A stretch of DNA of 64,000 bases from Psychromarinibacter halotolerans (GTDB lineage: Bacteria > Pseudomonadota > Alphaproteobacteria > Rhodobacterales > Rhodobacteraceae): positions 62,001 through 126,000 of the forward strand of contig NZ_JARGYD010000010.1 in NCBI RefSeq assembly GCF_029168315.1, written 5' to 3'. A program made the translations under genes and the position numbers. Of this stretch, positions 59,807 to 64,000 are shown piece after piece. The notes beneath the pieces were generated by a model. It was not told the DNA's origin. It saw only the letters and a program-made list of their open reading frames with translations, and made no database searches. Each line of letters starts with the position of its first letter. Position 1 is the stretch's first letter.

Positions 59807-60837
59807 TGTCCGCCGCCCCCGATCATAAGCCGACCTTCGCCGACCTGTCGTTGTCCGACCGGATCGGAAAGGCCGCGCCCTACCTTCTGATCCCGGTGCT
59901 GGTGGTGCTGGGCTTTCTTGCCATCGGGTCGACGTCCAGCTGGCTGACCCTAACGGTGTCCGGGCTGGCGATGGGGATGATGATCTTCATCATGGCATCT
60001 GGCCTGACGCTGGTGTTCGGGCTGATGGACATCATCAACTTCGGCCACGGCGCCTTTATTTCGGTCGGCGCCTTCGTGGGCATCACCGTGCTGATCTGGC
60101 TGGGCGGCTGGACCGGCGCGCCCTCGCTGGTGCTGAACGTCGCCGCCGTCCTGCTGGCGGTGGTCGCCGCCATGTGCGTCACCGGCGCGCTGGGATGGGG
60201 GTTCGAGCGGGTGATCGTCCGCCCGGTCTATGGCGCGCACCTGAAGCAGATCCTTGTGACGGTGGGCGGGCTGATCGTCATCGAACAGCTGATCCACGTT
60301 GTCTGGGGTCCCGAGGAAATCTTCCTGAACCGCCCCGAGACCCTGAAGGGCGCCATCACCTTCGCCGGTGCCGCCATCGAACGCTATCGCCTGCTGGCGG
60401 TGGCCGTGGGACTGGTGCTGTTCATCGCAATGCGTCTGGTTCTGCGCCGCACCCGGATCGGCCTGATCGTCCGCGCCGGTGTGCAAAACGGCGAGATGGT
60501 CGAGGCTCTGGGCTATCGCCTGCGGCTGGTGTTCATCGGCGTCTTCATCGCCGGGTCGGCGCTGGCCGGGCTGGGGGGCGTGATGTGGGGCCTGTACCAA
60601 GAGGTCATCACCGCCGGCATGGGCGAAGAGATGATGATCCTTGTGTTCATCGTGGTGATCATCGGCGGGCTGGGTTCGGTCGAAGGCGCGTTCATCGGCG
60701 CGCTGCTGGTGGGGCTCTTGCAGAACTACATCGCATTCCTTGAACCCAAGCTGGCGCTGATCTCGAACATCGGGCTGATGACGGCCGTGCTGATGTGGCG
60801 CCCGCAGGGGATGATGCCGGTGGTGAAGGCGAAGTGA
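59806..60837 (+). CDS. ABC transporter permease, LivH type
   Basis: The 343-residue permease has eight or more membrane helices. GLTLVFGLMDIINFGHGAFISVGAF is the LivH-type motif, and RAGVQNGEMVEALGYRL the coupling helix. The N-terminal 25 residues are cytoplasmic and charged. It shares one base with livF and is two bases from the next gene. Confidence 0.94.
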   Translation: MSAAPDHKPTFADLSLSDRIGKAAPYLLIPVLVVLGFLAIGSTSSWLTLTVSGLAMGMMIFIMASGLTLVFGLMDIINFGHGAFISVGAFVGITVLIWLGGWTGAPSLVLNVAAVLLAVVAAMCVTGALGWGFERVIVRPVYGAHLKQILVTVGGLIVIEQLIHVVWGPEEIFLNRPETLKGAITFAGAAIERYRLLAVAVGLVLFIAMRLVLRRTRIGLIVRAGVQNGEMVEALGYRLRLVFIGVFIAGSALAGLGGVMWGLYQEVITAGMGEEMMILVFIVVIIGGLGSVEGAFIGALLVGLLQNYIAFLEPKLALISNIGLMTAVLMWRPQGMMPVVKAK

Positions 60838-60838
60838 C

Positions 60839-61891
60839 ATGCTGACCAGATTGCTTTCCGGCGACAAGCCGCGTTCCACCGTCCTGACCGTCCTGCTGCT
60901 TGTCATCCTTGTTGCGCTGGCGCTGGCGCCGTTCCTGTTCCCCGGCGTTCGGTCACTTGAGACGGCGGCGCGGATCTGCATCTTCATCGTGCTGGTGGCC
61001 AGCTACGATCTGCTGCTGGGCTACACCGGCATCGTCAGCTTCGCTCACACCATGTTCTTCGGCCTTGGCGCTTATGGCGTGGCGCTGTCCTCGGTCCACA
61101 TGGGCCGGGGCTGGGGCGCGCTGCTGACCGGCACCGTCGCGGGGGCGCTGGCGGCGGCGGTCCTTGCGCTGGTGATCGGGCTGTTTTCCCTGCGCGTGCG
61201 GGCGATCTTCTTCGCGATGATCACGCTGGCGGTCGCCTCGGCGGTCGCTGTGCTGGTCAGCCAGCTGTCCGGCCTGACCGGCGGCGAGGACGGGCTGAAC
61301 TATCAGATCCCGCGCGAACTGACCCCCGCCTTCCGGCTGGGCGAACTGTTCGGCGTCCGGGTCAACGGCAAGGTGCTGAACTACTACCTCGTGTTCGGTG
61401 CCTGTCTGGTGCTGTTCCTGCTGCTGCTCAGGATCGTGAATTCGCCCTTCGGCCGGGTGCTGCAGGCGATCCGCGAGAACGACTTCCGCGCCGAGGCGAT
61501 CGGCTATCGCGTCGTCTGGTATCGCGTCACGGCGACCTGCCTGTCTGCGGCGGTCGCGGCCATCGCGGGCAGCCTGTTCGCGATCTGGCTCCGCTATGTC
61601 GGCCCGGACACCACGCTGAGCTTCGAGATCATGCTGGACATCCTGCTGATGGTGGTGATCGGCGGCATGGGCACGATGTACGGCGCGGTGCTGGGGGCGA
61701 CGATCTTCGTGCTGGCGCAGAACTACCTGCAGTCGCTGATGGGCGTGGCGTCCGAGGCGACGCAGGGCCTGCCGCTGATCCCGGACCTTCTGGACCCGAA
61801 CCGCTGGCTTCTGTGGTTGGGCGTGCTGTTCATCCTGAGCGTCTATTTCTTCCCGACCGGCATCGTCGGACGCCTTCGCTCGGGGCGGTGA
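60839..61891 (+). CDS. ABC transporter permease, LivM type
   Basis: The 350-residue partner permease has LLGYTGIVSFAHTMFFGLGAYG near residue 57-78, which marks LivM, and RENDFRAEAIGYRVVWY as coupling helix. It is the last gene of the transporter operon. A hybrid CTAG palindrome follows the stop and overlaps the stop of the convergent hotdog gene. Confidence 0.94.
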   Translation: MLTRLLSGDKPRSTVLTVLLLVILVALALAPFLFPGVRSLETAARICIFIVLVASYDLLLGYTGIVSFAHTMFFGLGAYGVALSSVHMGRGWGALLTGTVAGALAAAVLALVIGLFSLRVRAIFFAMITLAVASAVAVLVSQLSGLTGGEDGLNYQIPRELTPAFRLGELFGVRVNGKVLNYYLVFGACLVLFLLLLRIVNSPFGRVLQAIRENDFRAEAIGYRVVWYRVTATCLSAAVAAIAGSLFAIWLRYVGPDTTLSFEIMLDILLMVVIGGMGTMYGAVLGATIFVLAQNYLQSLMGVASEATQGLPLIPDLLDPNRWLLWLGVLFILSVYFFPTGIVGRLRSGR

Positions 61892-61898
61892 GCGAACA

Positions 61899-61918
61899 GG
61901 ATTTTCTAGAAGATCGTG
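61899..61918. repeat. hybrid CTAG-centred palindrome
   Basis: GGATTTTCTAGAAGATCGTG joins the left half of the 22318 palindrome to the right half of the 22342 one. The stop codon of the minus-strand hotdog gene (TAG, 61908-61906) lies in the centre. Confidence 0.7.
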
Positions 61919-62247
61919 TCGACACCCGCCTTGACCAGCGAACGGCCTTCGCAGACCAGCACGCCGTCGGCATGGCAGGTGGCCCATAGATCCACCAGCC
62001 GCGTGTCGGGGCGCAGCCGGGTCACCGTCACCCGCGCGACGATTTCGGCATCCGGCGGCGCAGCGGCCGGGAAGGCAAGCGACTGCTTGAGATAGTTCGT
62101 CCCCTGCCCCGGCAGATGCATCCCCAATAGCATCGAGATCAGCGCGGCGAGCAGAGGCTCGGGCACCCGGTCGGCCGCGCACAACGCGGACAGCTCGGCC
62201 GGGGTGAACCGGCGCCGCACCTCGGCAGAGTGTCCGACGTCGATCAT
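61906..62247 (-). CDS. MaoC-like hotdog protein without the catalytic segment
   Basis: The 113-residue protein aligns with R-specific enoyl-CoA hydratases (VGHSAEVRRRFTPAEL, then LLAALISMLLGMHLPGQGTNYLKQ). The segment that normally lies between them, with the catalytic Asp-His (SGDxNPxH) and the HGM, is missing. The first half goes directly from ALCAAD to PEPLLAAL. It is therefore probably not active alone. It overlaps the intact hotdog gene by ATGA, which suggests a two-subunit hydratase with one catalytic partner. The length is about 20-25 residues below the full-length family. Confidence 0.75.
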   Translation of the reverse strand: MIDVGHSAEVRRRFTPAELSALCAADRVPEPLLAALISMLLGMHLPGQGTNYLKQSLAFPAAAPPDAEIVARVTVTRLRPDTRLVDLWATCHADGVLVCEGRSLVKAGVDTIF

Positions 62248-62597
62248 GCCAGCTCGGCCCGGCCGGTGAAGACCTCTGTCCCGTCCTCGCGCACGGCGAC
62301 CAGAAGCACCGACCCCGGGGCATGGCCCACGACCGACAGGTGGATCGTGTCCTGCGCGAAACAGGGGGCCGGGAACATCATGTCATGCGCGACGTGACGC
62401 GCGTTCGGACAAGCGCGCGTCAGCATGGACCACAGCTTTGCATAGATCAGCATCCCGTGGCTGACGGTCCGGCCAAACGGCGTCGTCGCCGCGAACTCGG
62501 GATCGACATGGATCGGGTTCGCGTCGCCGGACAGGGCGGCGAAGGCGTCGAACTCTGCCTGCGTCGGGCACCACACCTCGGACAGGTCCAAGTTCAT
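62244..62597 (-). CDS. MaoC-family dehydratase/hydratase, catalytic subunit
   Basis: The 117-residue hotdog protein keeps the hydratase motif SGDANPIHVDPEFA with D and H in place, followed by FGRTVSHGMLIYAKLW. It would add water to or remove it from an acyl-CoA, perhaps together with the next protein. The ATG at 62597 overlaps the synthetase stop by four bases. The full operon therefore runs synthetase, catalytic hotdog, inactive hotdog. Confidence 0.88.
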   Translation of the reverse strand: MNLDLSEVWCPTQAEFDAFAALSGDANPIHVDPEFAATTPFGRTVSHGMLIYAKLWSMLTRACPNARHVAHDMMFPAPCFAQDTIHLSVVGHAPGSVLLVAVREDGTEVFTGRAELA

Positions 62598-64000
62598 GTC
62601 AGCAACTTCCGAAGCTCGGGCTTGCGTACCTTTCCGGCGGGCGTGCGCGGGAAGTCGTCCAGCAAGTTCACCAGCTTCGGCACCTTGTAAGCCGCCAGCC
62701 GGTCGCGGCACCATGCCCGCAGTTCCGCCGGATCCGGCGCGGCGGCGGGCCGCGCGATCAGGAAGGCCGCGCCGACTTCGCCCCAGCGGTCATCGGGCAC
62801 GCCCACGACCGCCGCTTCCAACACCGAAGGATGGTCGTTCAGGATGCGTTCGACCTCTGCCGGATACACGTTCTCTCCGCCAGAGATGAACATGTCGGTC
62901 ATCCGGTCGACGAGGTGAAAGTACCCGTCCGCATCCCACCGCCCGACATCGCCGGTGTGCAACCAGCCGTCCGCGTCGATGGCTGCCGCAGTCGCCGCCG
63001 GGTCGTCGTAATAGCCGGGGGTCACGTTCGGCCCGCGCATCAGCACCTCGCCCGCCATGCCCGCCCGTTCCGACCCCGGCGGAACGCCGTCCAGCCGAAC
63101 CTCGGTCAGCATCTGCGGCCGTCCGACCGAGCCGATTTTCTGTTCCGCGTGTTCGGCATCCATCAGGAACACGGTCGGGCCGCTTTCCGTCAGCCCGTAG
63201 CCGTTCAGCACCCGCGCCCCGCGCGCGGCGAAGAAGCGGATCAAGGGTTCCGACAGCGGTGCGCCCCCACAGCCGAAGCGGGCGCGGGACCAGTCCACCG
63301 CATCAAGGCCGGGCGACAGGCTGAACGCCTGATAGATCGCCGGGACGCCGAAGAACTGCGTGACCTGCCCGCTTGCCAGCAACGCCAGCAGCGCCGCCGC
63401 GTCGAAGCGTGGCAGGATCGTCGTCGAGGCCCCGGTCAGGAAGGCTGGCAGCGTGTACAGGTTGATGCCCGCCGTGTGGAACAGCGGCAGATAGTTCACC
63501 GTCGCGTCGCGGGCGGTCAGACCCACCGCCTGCCCGATGTTGACCGTGTTGGCCCACGCCATGCGGGCGGTGTTGATCACCGCCTTGGGCCGCCCGGTGG
63601 TGCCCGAGGTGAACAGAAGGTACCAAGGCCGGTCGCCATCGACCGCCTGCGCCGGGCCGGAGGGGTCCAGCCGCATCCAGCGGGCCATGTCGGTTTCGAT
63701 CTCGTGCACCACCATGCCCGACGCCGCCGCCAGAGCGCGGGCGCGCCGGGTGTGCAGCGCATCGTGCAGAATTCCGCGCGGCGCCGCGGGACGGACCGTC
63801 ACCACAAGTTCGCGCAGGGGCTGGCGCCAGTTCAGCGGGCACAGGATGACGCCAGACTTCTGGCAAGCGAACAGCGCGATGAAGAATTCGGCCCGGTTCA
63901 GGCAGATGATCGCCAGCCGGTCGCCCTTGGCATAGCCCGCCTCGCGCAGGCCGCGCGCCATGCCGGACGCGGCGCGGTCGATTTCCGCGAAGGTCCAGTC
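62594..64000 (-). CDS. AMP-binding acyl-CoA synthetase, N-terminus outside the window
   Basis: The reading frame is open to the window edge, so the start is not seen; about 468 residues are present. Features of the ANL superfamily are all there: the phosphate loop LLFTSGTTGRPKAV, the adenine segment NGYGLTESG, the hinge DRMTDMFISGGENVYPAEVE, and the C-terminal lysine in TPAGKVRKPEL. It activates a carboxylic acid as an adenylate and then a CoA ester. The substrate is unknown; with two hotdog proteins a medium-chain or aryl acid is likely. Confidence 0.92.
   Translation of the reverse strand, partial: DWTFAEIDRAASGMARGLREAGYAKGDRLAIICLNRAEFFIALFACQKSGVILCPLNWRQPLRELVVTVRPAAPRGILHDALHTRRARALAAASGMVVHEIETDMARWMRLDPSGPAQAVDGDRPWYLLFTSGTTGRPKAVINTARMAWANTVNIGQAVGLTARDATVNYLPLFHTAGINLYTLPAFLTGASTTILPRFDAAALLALLASGQVTQFFGVPAIYQAFSLSPGLDAVDWSRARFGCGGAPLSEPLIRFFAARGARVLNGYGLTESGPTVFLMDAEHAEQKIGSVGRPQMLTEVRLDGVPPGSERAGMAGEVLMRGPNVTPGYYDDPAATAAAIDADGWLHTGDVGRWDADGYFHLVDRMTDMFISGGENVYPAEVERILNDHPSVLEAAVVGVPDDRWGEVGAAFLIARPAAAPDPAELRAWCRDRLAAYKVPKLVNLLDDFPRTPAGKVRKPELRKLLT

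Overview
The window is GC-rich, densely coded chromosomal DNA from an alphaproteobacterium, most likely of the Rhodobacteraceae (Roseobacter/Rhodobacter group). Pointers to this are the b/b' type F0 ATP synthase operon separate from F1, an LdtR-type MarR regulator, a CryB/FeS-BCP photolyase next to a short SDR, TRAP transporters, and Rhodobacteraceae-style intergenic elements. Nearly all genes look like chromosomal core or metabolic accessory genes. I see no phage, insertion sequence, CRISPR array, rRNA or tRNA. One locus, 29.5-30.6 kb, is clearly less GC-rich than its surroundings and looks acquired.

Layout. 0-5.3 kb: the end of a DapA-family aldolase, an iron alcohol dehydrogenase, adenosine kinase coupled to endonuclease III, a divergent Ada-like alkyltransferase and an OmpA-type lipoprotein. 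5.5-9 kb: an SDR and the F0 operon atpI-B-E-F'-F. 9.1-16.1 kb: an ArsR regulator with an operator over its own start codon, glpD, aspartate aminotransferase, an XRE regulator coupled to sdhE, LdtR, a repeat-rich spacer and glpK. 16.2-20.8 kb: an exported DUF1800/DUF1501 pair and aspS. 21-28.5 kb: cfa with a structured leader, a zinc ADH, a PRC-barrel protein, a SOS-associated peptidase, a membrane PQQ glucose dehydrogenase, a DUF982 protein and a 53-residue protein. 28.6-36.3 kb: a cold-shock operon, a DUF429 island gene, a 5'-nucleotidase, a putative zincin, the photolyase/SDR pair and a periplasmic propeller protein.

36.5-45.2 kb: leuA behind a leucine-rich leader peptide and attenuator-like fold, then the elongasome operon mreB-mreC-mreD-mrdA-rodA running by overlap into a hydroxyacid dehydrogenase. 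45.3-50.9 kb: a LysR regulator, a complete DctPQM TRAP transporter, a kynureninase-like PLP enzyme and a SRPBCC protein. 50.9-56.7 kb: a minus-strand BMP-family nucleobase/nucleoside ABC transporter ending in a CodA-type deaminase whose discriminating active-site aspartate is a cysteine, which suggests 5-methylcytosine. 57-62 kb: a divergent branched-chain/amide ABC transporter (SBP-LivG-LivF-LivH-LivM). 61.9-64 kb: an acyl-CoA synthetase and two small hotdog proteins, one of which lacks the catalytic segment.

The most interesting signals are regulatory: the leu leader, an mRNA hairpin over the cfa Shine-Dalgarno, two exact GGAAC-N17-CGTT promoters (EcfG type) before cfa and the PRC-barrel gene, CTAG-centred palindromes shared by distant 3' ends, and a cluster of about 25-bp degenerate repeats before glpK. 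Positions were read by eye; no searches were run.
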